A stretch of DNA of 26,190 bases from Lachnospiraceae bacterium. Lineage in GTDB: Bacteria; Bacillota; Clostridia; Lachnospirales; Lachnospiraceae. A program made the translations under genes and the position numbers. How positions within the stretch are numbered: position 1 is the stretch's first letter; each line of letters starts with the position of its first letter. The notes beneath the pieces were generated by a model. The model saw only the letters and a program-made list of their open reading frames with translations. It did no database searches and had not been told where the DNA came from. The stretch covers positions 1-26,190 of the forward strand of contig CAAFVW010000064.1 in the NCBI GenBank assembly GCA_900766575.1, read 5' to 3'. Below, in pieces: positions 15,701-23,644 of this stretch.

Positions 15701-18700
15701 TGCATCATCCCACAGGTACTCTACTTTCGTAGCGCTTACCATGTAGGAGTTATTCCAGAATACGCTGGAATCGCCATTTTCGCCTACGCTGTCAGCCGCC
15801 ATCAATCCGAAACCTTCCTGACCATTCGTAAACGTCCAGGAATCTACGGTAATATCTGCTGTCAGTGTAAAGTTCTCTGTTTCTGCATCCATCACAGTAT
15901 AATAATATGCCAATCCATCGGTAGATGCCGGTACTAATTTACCCTTGCTGTTCAGACTCCACAGTTTCAGAGTACCATCTTCAAGGCTTCCGCTATATCC
16001 ATTGTTTTTACCATTCTCAGACATGGTATCTGTACCGGAACCAAATGCCGCATAGTTCCACAATTTCTTAGCTTCTGCTGTAATGCTCTGTTCTGTTGTT
16101 GCTCTGGAAGACACGTCTGCATCCTGACCTCTGACTGCTTCCACACCAAATTCATATTTCTGTCCCACAGTGAGTCCCTTGAACTTATAAGAAAGTGTCG
16201 TCACGGTTGTCTGCAATACGCCGTCCAGATATACCTTATAACTGTCTGCCTCGGGTACTTCTTTCCAGCTGAATTTAGCTGCTCCGTTGCCAAGATTCTC
16301 TACTCCGATGATCACAGGCTGTCTCATGGGAAGTACAAAGTTTACTGTCTCTGTTGCATTGCTCATTTTGTCTTCACAATCGGTACGCTTCAACGCAGCC
16401 TGGAAAGAATAGCTTCCGCTTGCAGCAGGCTCAAATACAACTTCGCCGCTGTCACCTTCTGCTGTGCTTGAAACAGTACTTACTACCTTACCATCCTGTA
16501 ACATTCTTACCTCAATGGAATCTGCATTTCTTCCGCCTACCTGTGCAGTATATGGTACCGTGATCGTACCGGCCTTGTTATCTGCCACAGGAGTACCCAG
16601 TTCAGGAGCTGCGATCTTATCCCATGCGATCGGCTTTCTGTAATCTGCTACTACAGAGTACAGCGGAAGCTTTGTGCCATTTCCATATACATAATAAGTA
16701 TGGCCTGCTGTCAGATTAAAGGTCAGTGACACCTTTTCGCTGGCAGAACCTTCATTTGTATGCTGGTCTACAGCAGTTCCGGTAGCTTCATCCACCAGAT
16801 ACACGGTGATGTTCTTGCCGCCATTGATCTTCACAGCAACTTTCAGTCGTCCGTCTCTCTCTGCTACTACCTTCAGAACAGATCCGGCATCGGGAATATT
16901 TCCCTTACTGTTGACGCCTGCCGTTGTAGGGTTCGCCTTACCTGCAACATATCCGGGATAACGTACTCCACCGACAAGGTCTCCTCCGTCAACTGCCTTG
17001 TAATCCATATCCTGAAGTACGGAGAATCCGCCTTCATAAGCCACTCCTGCTTTCAGTCCGTTTTCCAGCTTCAGCTCGTAGTATCCATCTTCGTCTGTCT
17101 TAGGATATACGATCGTAACTTCTGCTGTCTTACCATCCTTACTTACCACGGTCTTTGTCTCAGCACCGTCCACTGTTACACTCAGATCTGCCTGGAATTT
17201 ATATCTGTTTCCTGCAGTCAGTGTCACCTTTGCCGTATACTCGGTATCCGCTGCAAAGTTTTCTCCGGCGAACGCCTTATCACCTTCATACCATGTTGCC
17301 TTGGAAGTGCTGACGCCTGCTGCCGTACAGCTTACCGTATTATCTACCGCAGCTTTCTTTACCGGTGCTGTCAGCTTCAAAGCTGCTTCTGCAATTTCAA
17401 TCGTCAGGTCACCGTCGTAGTACTCCGGTGCCCAGGAGCCGAAGAAGGACGTCATCTGCACTGCATCTGCCTCTTCCTTCGTCAGCATGGTAACTACAGT
17501 CTTCTGTTCATCATCTGTAAGTGTTCTCTTGCTGTCCAGAATTTCTCCGGCTGCTGTATGTGTATTGTACTCATAATAATGTGCATCGCTGGCCTTACTG
17601 TTCATATCTTTGTAAGCCTTAGCTGCAATCATATCTGCATCTGCCACTTCGGTATTGATCCAGTACACAGTACCGGCATCCCATGCACGCGCCAGAATGT
17701 TCTGTGTTGTCTTCTTAACACCGGCATTGTCGGAATAAACAATCTTACATCCGGAGAAAAGGTATCCCTGATCTGCCTTCGCCTTGTTGGCTACGATAAT
17801 GCCTCCTGTGCTGTCTCCTTCTGCATATCCAAGCATGCTTAAAGTACATCCATCAAATACCGCATTACCATCACCACAGATGTAATCCACATTACCTTCG
17901 ATCAGACAGTCTTTGAAATAAGAGTTTTCTGTATTATCTCCGGTATACAGGGTATCCTGACGGCTGAGCAGCTTACAGTTCTTGTATTCAGTGTCATCTG
18001 CCTGAATATATAATACGCAGGCTCTCTCTTTTGCTGCCTTGGTCAGAACATTGATGTTCTTTGTATTTCTTGCCGTGATTGCTGCACTTGCATTTTCAGC
18101 AGCACCATCCGCAAGCTCCTCTTCTGTCAGATAACGGTTCAGGGAATTCTCAAAAGTCAGATTCTCTGCTGCAAATCCTCTTGCTCCGCTTAACAGATTT
18201 ACCGTTGCTCCCCAATGTCCGGGATTCTGGGAGATCAACTGCTTATTGTATTTGTCTACCGCATAGGCTTCATCATAATAAGCACTCTTGCCATCCTCTG
18301 ACAGCTTTGCACTGTAATAGGAAAATCCTACGCCATAGTACCAGGTAATCGTAGATCCGTTACCTTCGATCGTGATATCCGGTGTATTAATTACCAGCTG
18401 TTCTCTGTAAATCTTATTTGCATCCAGTTGAATGGTAACTCTCTGTCCCGCAGTACGATCCATTCTGGAAATATAAGCTACCGCATCGGCAATCTTGGTG
18501 AATTCCTTACCTTCACCGACTTTCACCGTATCCCTATAGGCAACCTTGGAGGTATCGACAGCGCCCTGCAGATACACATCGTTGTTCACTGCCTGATCCT
18601 TCACCTCTACATGATCGTATGCACTGTAACTGCCACTCTCTACGCTGGTCAGATAATTACCCTCACGGAGATTAATAGAATAAGAATCTCCTGTGACAGA

Positions 18701-21517
18701 GGTCGTATAGGAATACTCTTCCGTCTCCATGTTGGTAAATGTGATCGTCTTAACATCCGGATTCTTGTCATCGGAGGTTACGAATTTACCACTGACTGCA
18801 TATACCGGCTTGGCCGTTGCCTGAATCTCCAGTGCGGAAGTCGTGCCGCTCAGCTGAATCGTATCCAGCACTTCCAGATCATCTGCGTTGGTCAGTTCTA
18901 CTGTATATTCTCTTCCAATTTCCAGTGTTACCTCTGCAAAACTGTATTCTCCATCTGCCACTCTGGTCAGATTCAGTTCGATCGGAGACATTGCCGCATT
19001 ATCCGGCACCAGTCTTGCACTGAGCTGTCCCTTAATCAGCGCATCACTTACACCAGACAATTTGCCGCTTACCTTCGCTGTCGGTGCTTCTTTGATTGTG
19101 AAATCAGCCTTTGCTGTTGCACCATTTCCGGTCAGAGTAAACTGATCGGCTCCATCGGTATCATTGATTTTATAACCGGTTGCCACTACGCTTGCCGCAT
19201 AATGTGTCTCACCGTCTACACGCTTTAATACAGCGCTGTAACCTCCATCGGCATTTACCTCTGCAGTTACCAGTTCTGCTTTCTCATTGTCCAGATTCTT
19301 GAAGGTAATGCTCTTTACCCCTGCCTTGGCTGCATCCGCAACAGTACCGGATACAGTCACCTCGTTGACAGGATTATACTCTATCAATGTAATGCCATTC
19401 AGCTTTACATCTCCTCCGGAGATGATCGGCAGATACTTTTTACCTTCTACTGTTACCAGATAATCCGTAACATCTCCAACAGTCTTGCTTATGCTACCGC
19501 TTGGCATATAAACCGAATATCCGGATTCCGTACTTCCTATATAAGTAGGTCTGTCTGTTTTTTCAGAATTACTGGTCTGTACGTAGGTCACTTTCGTGGT
19601 ATCATCCTGTACCGGAAGATATAAAACTGCACCGGGACGGAAACGCAACTGTCCGTCATAGCTTACGCCGGAACTGGTGCCTTTATCAAAGTAAAGGATA
19701 CCTGTGGAACCGGAAATATCTGTACCGGTCAGGATAGTTCCTGCCTCTTGGGCTACTCCTTTGTTTACTTCCGCAATTCCTTTCGAACTGTCTTTAAATA
19801 CCCATTCCGTTTTCTTTGTGATCGGTGTGGATACCTCAACCGCAATAGCAGCATCCTCCGTACCTGTTGTATAAGAGGTTTCTCCTTCTACCATTGCAAC
19901 TAATTCGGAAGAGCTAACCGTAATATCATACTTTGTTTTTGCCTTTAATTCCAGGGAGGTTCCTGATAAGACCGTATGTGTATCTGTCGGATCTGCCGCA
20001 TTGGTAATGGTAATGGTATTCTCTGCCAGAAGTCCGGTTCCCTTGATCTCCGGGGTGATTTCTACAGAACTTACCTTGGAAATCGTAATCTTAACTTCAG
20101 CACCATCTGCATAATCTTTCGTAGAAAAGCTGTTTTTGTCATTTACTTTTGCAAACCAGGTCTCTAAAGTGCTGCCCTCTGCATTCCTGACCTCCAAAGT
20201 AAATTCGGTGTCCTTCGGCAATTTTACAGAAGTTCCATTTACTAAAGGATATTCTTTGCCATTGCCTTTAGCAACTACCTGATTGCCACCTAAGTCTTCT
20301 CCATCCATGACCGGCGTCAGTGACACTACTGTGCTTTCCAGAGTAATGACAAGCTCTTTTGTATCATCCGTGAGAGTTACGCTGTCCTTGCCATCCACCG
20401 TTGCCTTGATATCACTGTTACTGCTTGTTATCTTGTAGGTAGTATTGGATTTCAATTTAACCGAACCACCTGCTGTTACATCGGTATCATTCAACAGGAT
20501 CTTATCGCCGGTTTCAAGTAAATCCTTACCGTTCAGGGTGATGTTTACATCGATATCCTTCGCTTCCGGCAGAGGATCTGTGGAGGTCTCGGCTACCTCA
20601 ACTTTGAAGATGTAGTTGCCTTTCGTAGCTCCACCCAGATAATAGGTTCCTGCACCGGAAACCTCTAACTCAGATACGCAGGGGTCATTCTTCGCCAACG
20701 TTTCATCTGTGCTATCTACTTGTTTGCCATCTTTATCAAGAATAGCCATCTGGCGATTATCATCTCCACCTTCTACCCACCATACAGTCACGGTAGCTGC
20801 TGCGGATGTGGTGAATTTAATTGCATTTTTTTCTGTTGATGCTGCGCCGCCAAAATTAATTCTCTGTGTGGAAGAATATTCACTGGCTTCACCTTTGTTA
20901 AAAGTTTTTTCACTGCCATCTACTTTACTACTAGCACTGTAAATAATGGTGAAATAGTTATCCGTCCCCGCTAACTCAGTAGCTCCGTCCTTCTTATCGC
21001 CTTTATTAAATGCCGTCAAGTTCTTCGATTCCAGCACATACGTCCCAGCCGCCTGCACTGCTACGGCATTCTCCTGTGCCGCTGCCAGAAGCTGTGCTTC
21101 TTCCGGCACTTCTTCTGTAGGAACTACTGTTTCCTCTGTGCCTGCCGCCTCAGAAGACTCTGTAGATGCTTCCGTACTTTCTGCAGTCTCCGTCTCTGCG
21201 GCAGCTTCTGTACTCTCTGCTGTCTCTGTAGCAGCTTCTGTGCTTTCTACAGTCTCTGTCTCTGCGACAGCTTCTGTGCTCTCCACAGTCTCCGTCTCTG
21301 CGACAGCTTCCGTGCTCTCCACACTCTCTGTCTCAGCAGACGCAATCACTGCTTCCACTGTTTCTTCCGCTTCCGGAGCTATGCTCTCCGTCTGCACTGT
21401 TTCTGTCTCCGCCTGTACACTCAGGGGAGTCATTCCTGTTCCGGAGAAAACCATCAGACCGGCCAGTACCAACGCCAGCAGACGTTTTTTACCCTTTCTC
21501 CCTTTGAAATCAACCAT
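12773..21517 (-). CDS. Giant secreted pectinase: CE8 pectin methylesterase + PL9 pectate lyase + LysM
   Basis: A 2914-residue extracellular protein that would de-esterify pectin and cleave the resulting polygalacturonate. Order: signal peptide 1-36 (KKRLLALVLAGLMVF, ending SVQA); Glu/Thr/Ser stalk about 37-150; beta-sandwich-like module about 160-310; unassigned beta-rich repeats to about 990; CE8 about 993-1365, with Gln1187/Asp1188 in RQDTLY, nucleophile Asp1211 in GNVDYICG and Arg1277/Trp1279 in LARAW; unassigned modules; FN3-like about 1733-1805; lectin-like about 1815-2075; PL9 about 2210-2590, with Ca-site Asp2375, 2399, 2400 and 2403 and catalytic Lys2446 in GNGFKMGG, matching Asp209/233/234/237 and Lys273 of Dickeya Pel9A; SDNNG linker; LysM at about 2870-2914 (YTVKAGDTLSAIAKRN). 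ATG 21517 is chosen because GGAGG lies 7 nt upstream; ATG 21523 is only 1 nt from it. There is no LPXTG or SLH motif, so LysM is the likely wall anchor. Confidence 0.93.
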   Translation of the reverse strand: MVDFKGRKGKKRLLALVLAGLMVFSGTGMTPLSVQAETETVQTESIAPEAEETVEAVIASAETESVESTEAVAETETVESTEAVAETETVESTEAATETAESTEAAAETETAESTEASTESSEAAGTEETVVPTEEVPEEAQLLAAAQENAVAVQAAGTYVLESKNLTAFNKGDKKDGATELAGTDNYFTIIYSASSKVDGSEKTFNKGEASEYSSTQRINFGGAASTEKNAIKFTTSAAATVTVWWVEGGDDNRQMAILDKDGKQVDSTDETLAKNDPCVSELEVSGAGTYYLGGATKGNYIFKVEVAETSTDPLPEAKDIDVNITLNGKDLLETGDKILLNDTDVTAGGSVKLKSNTTYKITSSNSDIKATVDGKDSVTLTDDTKELVITLESTVVSLTPVMDGEDLGGNQVVAKGNGKEYPLVNGTSVKLPKDTEFTLEVRNAEGSTLETWFAKVNDKNSFSTKDYADGAEVKITISKVSSVEITPEIKGTGLLAENTITITNAADPTDTHTVLSGTSLELKAKTKYDITVSSSELVAMVEGETSYTTGTEDAAIAVEVSTPITKKTEWVFKDSSKGIAEVNKGVAQEAGTILTGTDISGSTGILYFDKGTSSGVSYDGQLRFRPGAVLYLPVQDDTTKVTYVQTSNSEKTDRPTYIGSTESGYSVYMPSGSISKTVGDVTDYLVTVEGKKYLPIISGGDVKLNGITLIEYNPVNEVTVSGTVADAAKAGVKSITFKNLDNEKAELVTAEVNADGGYSAVLKRVDGETHYAASVVATGYKINDTDGADQFTLTGNGATAKADFTIKEAPTAKVSGKLSGVSDALIKGQLSARLVPDNAAMSPIELNLTRVADGEYSFAEVTLEIGREYTVELTNADDLEVLDTIQLSGTTSALEIQATAKPVYAVSGKFVTSDDKNPDVKTITFTNMETEEYSYTTSVTGDSYSINLREGNYLTSVESGSYSAYDHVEVKDQAVNNDVYLQGAVDTSKVAYRDTVKVGEGKEFTKIADAVAYISRMDRTAGQRVTIQLDANKIYREQLVINTPDITIEGNGSTITWYYGVGFSYYSAKLSEDGKSAYYDEAYAVDKYNKQLISQNPGHWGATVNLLSGARGFAAENLTFENSLNRYLTEEELADGAAENASAAITARNTKNINVLTKAAKERACVLYIQADDTEYKNCKLLSRQDTLYTGDNTENSYFKDCLIEGNVDYICGDGNAVFDGCTLSMLGYAEGDSTGGIIVANKAKADQGYLFSGCKIVYSDNAGVKKTTQNILARAWDAGTVYWINTEVADADMIAAKAYKDMNSKASDAHYYEYNTHTAAGEILDSKRTLTDDEQKTVVTMLTKEEADAVQMTSFFGSWAPEYYDGDLTIEIAEAALKLTAPVKKAAVDNTVSCTAAGVSTSKATWYEGDKAFAGENFAADTEYTAKVTLTAGNRYKFQADLSVTVDGAETKTVVSKDGKTAEVTIVYPKTDEDGYYELKLENGLKAGVAYEGGFSVLQDMDYKAVDGGDLVGGVRYPGYVAGKANPTTAGVNSKGNIPDAGSVLKVVAERDGRLKVAVKINGGKNITVYLVDEATGTAVDQHTNEGSASEKVSLTFNLTAGHTYYVYGNGTKLPLYSVVADYRKPIAWDKIAAPELGTPVADNKAGTITVPYTAQVGGRNADSIEVRMLQDGKVVSTVSSTAEGDSGEVVFEPAASGSYSFQAALKRTDCEDKMSNATETVNFVLPMRQPVIIGVENLGNGAAKFSWKEVPEADSYKVYLDGVLQTTVTTLSYKFKGLTVGQKYEFGVEAVRGQDADVSSRATTEQSITAEAKKLWNYAAFGSGTDTMSENGKNNGYSGSLEDGTLKLWSLNSKGKLVPASTDGLAYYYTVMDAETENFTLTADITVDSWTFTNGQEGFGLMAADSVGENGDSSVFWNNSYMVSATKVEYLWDDAEGKVSDSGSKYTMKLGVGSQEKIGVTPEAVAADTAVKVLSSKMTTLETSAPLSGNGAGAYNLVGGYTNSVLKDITDLNAQTTFRMTIQRNNTGYFLSYTNLATGETTTNKYYHGDDCDELTRLDKENIYVGFFASRSARVSVSNVNLVTIDPSKDAPAEERPITYVTPNYTIESSGTANTENYQMVYYGNATGTLTITNSDGAAIVDGQKVEANTKFRVDTTLKKGTNTFAVEFTPDADYQPSKYERLSSYDTVKFNFTVEYTVIDSRNIFVSPSGSSAGAGTRQNPLDIYTAVKKAAPGQKIVLMEGTYLLDKTVVVDRGINGTAEARIYMIADPKAATRPVLDFQEKCAGMILAGDYWYFQGFDVTRSANAQKGIQVSGSHNVLDNLKAYKNGNTGVQISRYKSTDSWEDWPSDNLILNCSSYLNADAGYEDADGFAAKLTIADGNVFDGCIAAYNADDGWDLFAKVESGSIGQVIIRNCVAFKNGYILGDNGEEIDAGNGNGFKMGGSSMSGHHRLENSVAFGNKAKGIDSNSCPDIQVYSSTTYNNESFNVAFYTNDAKETAFIAKGILSFKDSQNAAENLVAEQFKTKGAQVESDYLNEMNYYWMGEKSINTEGIEATASWFRNMDMKSAVNGGIYRNADGTINMNGFLELTSAVPEGVGARMTGTASAVIIVDEDSDNNGSDNNGSDNNGSDNNGSDNNGSDNNGSGSNGSDNNGSGNSSSSDSGSDNSSSSNDVNWDDVKLSVQNKLVELVQNPKIATVNMNFVCSGEVKVPTSILQAIKGTNVTIAFHSGNGVALSISGQDLKNKDLSKLNAVELTVIDSEGRIPENIVASKQGEKKRLISIKDTGDFGVAVNLHVNVGKENAGKYANLYRYNPEKGRLEYCGSFLITSNGQSMFALRRGGDYLVTVTADKPSESIWYMGGDYTVKAGDTLSAIAKRNHMTLAELLRRNAQITNRNVIKVGQKLNLN
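13541..13660. repeat. 15-bp tandem repeat encoding a Ser-Asp-Asn-Asn-Gly linker
   Basis: Eight in-frame 15-bp units lie head to tail. The four at 13586-13645 are identical (plus strand GTTATTATCGGAGCC), and those on either side are degenerate. Each encodes Gly-Ser-Asp-Asn-Asn on the minus strand. The array forms a flexible linker between the PL9 domain and the C-terminal wall-binding part of the giant protein. Identity at synonymous positions points to recent slippage or recombination. Confidence 0.9.
21180..21360. repeat. Imperfect 36-bp tandem repeat encoding an AETETVESTEAV stalk
   Basis: About five degenerate units of some 12 residues (AETETVESTEAV and variants, one shortened) follow the signal peptide of the giant protein. 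The result is an acidic, Thr/Ser-rich, presumably extended stalk. Shortened and substituted units suggest length variation by recombination. Confidence 0.75.
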
Positions 21518-21545
21518 TTCCATACCTCCGTTTGCTTCCTGCTTC

Positions 21546-21576
21546 GTACATTTTGTAAGCTCTTACATTCATGTAC
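21546..21576 (-). promoter_or_regulatory. Stem-loop at the predicted 5' end of the giant pectinase mRNA
   Basis: Nested perfect arms GTACAT (21546-21551) with ATGTAC (21571-21576), and TGTAAG (21554-21559) with CTTACA (21562-21567), form one interrupted stem of 12 bp. The predicted transcription start lies at about 21577, so the stem would begin at the first transcribed bases. It could protect the long mRNA from 5' decay, or be a dyad operator on DNA. Confidence 0.55.
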
Positions 21577-21583
21577 AGTATCT

Positions 21584-21612
21584 ATAGTAGCATTTTCACC
21601 AGATAAAAGCAA
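21584..21612 (-). promoter_or_regulatory. Sigma-A promoter of the giant pectinase gene
   Basis: On the minus strand TTGCTT (21607-21612) and TACTAT (21584-21589) are separated by 17 nt, with an extended -10 TG one base before the hexamer. The expected leader is about 60 nt. Confidence 0.6.
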
Positions 21613-21680
21613 ACGGTAAATCGTATTCATTGTCATTTTTGTGATTTATAGCCAGTTTTCAAGATTCATTTTTGTGCTAT

Positions 21681-21710
21681 TTTTAATGTTTTGTTTTTTC
21701 TACCTGTCAA
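21681..21710 (-). promoter_or_regulatory. Possible distal promoter of the giant pectinase gene
   Basis: On the minus strand a perfect TTGACA (21705-21710) is followed after 18 nt by TTAAAA (21681-21686), a poor -10. The surrounding 21518-21807 region is AT-rich, and I see no terminator for the upstream operon in it. Low certainty because AT-rich DNA gives such matches by chance. Confidence 0.3.
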
Positions 21711-21807
21711 GGAGTAATGAAATCCATTCCATGCTCTCTTTTTATGTCGTAAGCATTTACAAACAAATCCTTTATTAACTCTTGCCAAAAGTTATATAGC
21801 AACATAT

Positions 21808-22530
21808 TTACTCCACGCCCCGCAGCACTACCTTTCCCACGTATTTTCCGGCCAGACGTGCCATGCCTTCCAGCTCTTCCCGGGAGAACGTGCCGAACGG
21901 CTCTGCGTTTTCTTCTGCCTGCACCATCCGGTACAGGCAGTTTTCATTTTCCTCATAGCTTTGAAGGTAATAAACAGGGCATCCGGCGATCCACCTGCCC
22001 AGGCTTTCGAATTCTTCCACCGTATGGATTCCTTTCACCACCGTGGTGCGGAACTCATACGGAATGCCGCTGCTTTTCAGAATACCGATGCTCTCCTCGA
22101 TCCGGGAGAGGTCTATTTGCTTCAGGCCTGCGGCTGACGCATAATTTTCTCTGGACGCCTTGATATCCATAGCCACATAATCGATCAGATGCTCCCGCAA
22201 CAGTTCCCACAATACCCCCGGCCGGTAGCCGTTGGTATCCAGTTTCACCGGATAATCCAGTTCCTTGATCTTTTGCAGTAACTCCTTCAGATCCTTTTGC
22301 AGGGTCGGTTCGCCGCCAGTGACACAGACTCCCTGCAGGATACCCTGTCTTTTTTTCAGATATGCGAGCACTTCCTCTTCCGAAACCACCGGCTGGCAGC
22401 CGGGATCCAGTACCAGTTCCCCATTATGACAAAACGGACAGCGAAAATTGCAGCCTCCTGTAAAAACAGTGGCTGCAATATGCTCAGGGTAATCTAATAA
22501 AGTTGTCTTACTAAAACCATGTATCTGCAT
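21808..22530 (-). CDS. nrdG: NrdG2-type anaerobic ribonucleotide reductase activating protein (radical SAM)
   Basis: Radical-SAM activase of 240 residues, which by family would install the glycyl radical on anaerobic ribonucleoside-triphosphate reductase. The N-terminus MQIHGFSKTTLLDYPEHIAATVFTGGCNFRCPFC carries the CxxxCxxC cluster (Cys27, Cys31, Cys34) that binds the 4Fe-4S cluster. The SAM-binding VTGGEPTLQ motif follows at about 70. I start at ATG 22530 because the family begins MxIHGF; a GGAGG lies 13 nt upstream. ATG 22563 would add 11 residues without a better site. It is the last gene of the maltodextrin operon, 50 nt after the LacI-type gene. No nrdD is in the window. Related activases for other glycyl-radical enzymes look similar, so the partner is not certain. 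Confidence 0.85.
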   Translation of the reverse strand: MQIHGFSKTTLLDYPEHIAATVFTGGCNFRCPFCHNGELVLDPGCQPVVSEEEVLAYLKKRQGILQGVCVTGGEPTLQKDLKELLQKIKELDYPVKLDTNGYRPGVLWELLREHLIDYVAMDIKASRENYASAAGLKQIDLSRIEESIGILKSSGIPYEFRTTVVKGIHTVEEFESLGRWIAGCPVYYLQSYEENENCLYRMVQAEENAEPFGTFSREELEGMARLAGKYVGKVVLRGVE

Positions 22531-22580
22531 AGGAAACGCTTTTCCTCCCGCTTCACATTCCATGCGTACTTTTATACACC

Positions 22581-23615
22581 TTATTTTCGCGGCATGGTAG
22601 AATCACGCACTACCAGTTCTCCGTCGAATACACAGTGCTGGTGTTTCGCCTTTTTCCCGATGATATCGAACAGAATCCGGGCGGTCTCTCTCGCCATGCT
22701 GTCCACCGGCTGTTTCAGGGTGGTCAGGGACGGGATAACGTATTTTCCAATCTCCACACCGTCGAAACCTGCCAGGGAAATATCTTCCGGCACCTTGTAT
22801 CCCGCATCGGACAATGCTTTTCCGGCACCGATGGCCAACATATCGGAGATTGCGAAGATCGCCGTGCAGGGAATCTTCTTCTCCAGGAATTCCTGTGTCA
22901 CCATATAGCCATTCTCCAGGGAGTAATCCTCCAGATCACTTCTCATGGGCAGAATCAGTTCATCCCGAACATCAATCCCGTTGTCCTTCAATGCTTTTTT
23001 GTACCCTTCCAGACGCAGCTTACCGATGGAGGCATCGGTCTTGCGGGCACAGAGGATCGCGATATCCTTATGTCCGTTCTTACAGAGATAATCTACCATC
23101 TTGTAGCTTTCCTTGGTATCATCCACCGCTACGGAAGAATACGTATTGCGGCTGAAGCCCTTGGGCAGCATTCCTGTCGTACTCAGGATAAAGGGCACAT
23201 GGAGCTGCGCCAGTTTCTCCTCACTGTGTACCAGATAACCGCCGAGGAAGATAATGCCGCGAAGCCTTTTTTCCTTCACCAGCTTCAGTGCCACTTCTAC
23301 TTCGTCCTCGTCATAATCGACATGCTGCAACACCATGGAGTAGGACTTTTCCTTGATCTCTTCTTCCAATACCTTGATCATCTGGCTGAAGAAAGAGTTG
23401 TTGATACCTTTGACCAGTACGGCGATGGCCTTGGCATCCTGACGTTTCAGATTTCTGGCACTGTTGTTGGGTACATAATTATTTTCCTTGATCACCCGCA
23501 TGATCGTTTCCTTGGTCTCAGGATTGATATCGGGGTGATTATTTATGGCACGGGAGACCGTGCTGACGCCGACACCGCAGATTCTTGCGATGTCTCTGAT
23601 CGTGATTTCCTCCAT
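22581..23615 (-). CDS. LacI-family transcriptional regulator (maltodextrin operon)
   Basis: DNA-binding sugar sensor of 344 residues. The helix-turn-helix and hinge are ITIRDIARICGVGVSTVSRA and YVPNNSARNLKRQ (residues 1-60). The effector domain follows, with AIAVLVKGINNSFFSQMIKV and the late family motif DISLAGFDGVEIGKYVIPSLTTL. I start at ATG 23615, with GAAAGG 10 nt upstream; an in-frame TTG at 23624 is too close to that site. It lies 29 nt after malQ and is cotranscribed with the importer, so it probably senses maltose or maltodextrin in a MalR-like way and regulates its own operon. The operator must lie outside the window, upstream of the first gene. Confidence 0.92.
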   Translation of the reverse strand: MEEITIRDIARICGVGVSTVSRAINNHPDINPETKETIMRVIKENNYVPNNSARNLKRQDAKAIAVLVKGINNSFFSQMIKVLEEEIKEKSYSMVLQHVDYDEDEVEVALKLVKEKRLRGIIFLGGYLVHSEEKLAQLHVPFILSTTGMLPKGFSRNTYSSVAVDDTKESYKMVDYLCKNGHKDIAILCARKTDASIGKLRLEGYKKALKDNGIDVRDELILPMRSDLEDYSLENGYMVTQEFLEKKIPCTAIFAISDMLAIGAGKALSDAGYKVPEDISLAGFDGVEIGKYVIPSLTTLKQPVDSMARETARILFDIIGKKAKHQHCVFDGELVVRDSTMPRK

Positions 23616-23644
23616 GGAGCGCAAACCTTTCCAAACTTACAAGC

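Noticed and set aside
21518..21807. Terminator after the nrdG-like gene
   Set aside because: Only short, weak pairings without a U-tract were found, so no terminator is called. The region otherwise holds only the candidate promoters and 5' stem-loop already listed.
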